From Granulosicoccus sp965214025 (lineage in GTDB: Bacteria > Pseudomonadota > Gammaproteobacteria > Granulosicoccales > Granulosicoccaceae): 64,000 bases of DNA. Below are positions 62,530 to 64,000 of this stretch, in pieces. The notes under the pieces were generated by a model. That model searched no databases, had not been told where the DNA came from, and saw only the letters and a list, made by a program, of their open reading frames with translations. Every line of letters starts with the position of its first letter. The stretch's first letter is position 1. The stretch covers positions 4,103 through 68,102 of the forward strand of contig CBDCAW010000089.1 of the NCBI GenBank assembly GCA_965214025.1, written 5' to 3'. Both the position numbers and the translations under genes were made by a program.

Positions 62530-62787
62530 TCGGTGCCTTGTCAGGGTGGGTAGATCTGACCCTATCGGCACCGCGGTGCACAGCTGAACGAGATTACAAG
62601 CGAGAACGGGCAATGTGCAAGGTTTCACCACCCCATCTGGTTAGTGCCTCAGAACGCTCAACAATCACTTGGGAGTTGGAAACCTTCCGGCACGAAGACA
62701 TATGCACCGTCCATCTCCGCCGCCCCCAAACGGCCGTGCGGATAGTGACGACAAGCTGCCGCCACTACCCGGAATCCCTACGCCCCC

Positions 62788-63803
<1,016 letters not shown>

Positions 63804-63822
63804 GGTAGTTCTCCGTTGAATG

Positions 63823-64000
63823 CTAGATTTTGAGCGACTTTTCGCCCCGTGCAATACCCGAGGCACCGGAACGCACCACTTCGATGACGTTGTCCGCCCC
63901 GATGGCCTCCAGAAAGCCGTTGAGCTTGTGATCGTCGCCGGTCAGTTCGATGACGTAGCTTGAATCGGTGACGTCGAGAATGCTGCCGCGGAAGATATCG
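63823..64000 (-). CDS. ilvN: Acetolactate synthase small subunit (partial, 5' end off window)
   Basis: The C-terminal 58 or so residues of the regulatory subunit: IFRGSILDVTDSSYVIELTG, DDHKLNGFLEAIGADNVIEV and VRSGASGIARGEKSLKI. This is the ACT-associated C-terminal domain of IlvH/IlvN; which of the two cannot be told from the fragment. It precedes ilvC by 19 bases, as in many ilvB-ilvN-ilvC operons. Confidence 0.85.
   Translation of the reverse strand, partial: DIFRGSILDVTDSSYVIELTGDDHKLNGFLEAIGADNVIEVVRSGASGIARGEKSLKI

Overview
The window reads as a chromosomal segment of a high-GC gammaproteobacterium. RapA, CysB, release factor 3, FadI/FadJ, a HolD-like psi subunit next to rimI and prfC, and a 338-codon IlvC all point that way; I cannot name the genus. 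Most genes lie on the minus strand in overlapping operons. No tRNA, rRNA, CRISPR array, integrase or intact insertion sequence was seen.

Left part (1-23 kb): a yeast-type cytosine deaminase cut by the edge, a SIMPL-domain protein, a fadJ-fadI beta-oxidation pair, and a complete MoxR/Bat operon (moxR, DUF58, DUF4381, two VWA proteins, TPR protein, BatD) closed by a terminator-like hairpin. Then come an Ig-like lipoprotein with an outer-membrane barrel, a DUF1223 protein, photolyase, a cold-shock protein with a TTG start and two 3' hairpins, rapA, xthA and an arylsulfotransferase-like protein.

Middle part (23-48.7 kb): a dCACHE-HAMP-GGDEF-EAL protein; a BMP/NupNOPQ-type nucleoside ABC transporter divergent from a YnjBCD-type ABC transporter; a FecBCD-type ABC transporter with a broken CobW/COG0523 gene behind a near-perfect Zur box, so probably a zinc-responsive uptake operon; a HAD phosphatase, a GlxA-type AraC regulator, a thioesterase, cysB, a TrxR-like ferredoxin-NADP reductase, an outer-membrane barrel, prfC, rimI, a HolD-like gene with a hexapeptide repeat, pssA, a DUF2164 gene and a TVP38 family membrane protein.

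Right part (48.7-62.7 kb): a visibly AT-richer accessory island. On the plus strand sit a PseH-like GNAT, a second small GNAT-like protein, a dedicated acyl carrier protein, a short AMP-forming acyl ligase and a frameshifted SDR ketoreductase. Convergent to them, on the minus strand, are pseF, pseI, a GT2 glycosyltransferase, glf, a KpsC/KpsS-like protein and two related methyltransferases. Together they suggest a surface glycan containing a nonulosonic acid (pseudaminic type) and galactofuranose, with an unusual ACP-carried acyl decoration; pseB, pseC and pseG are not in the window. Beyond it lie a degraded stretch, a foreign-looking 303-bp fragment of ilvC, two unknown genes, and then the resident ilvN-ilvC, where ilvC has an apparent 1-bp deletion near its 3' end. 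Because ilvC and pssA are neighbours in Pseudomonas, the 47.4-62.8 kb stretch looks like an insertion between them.
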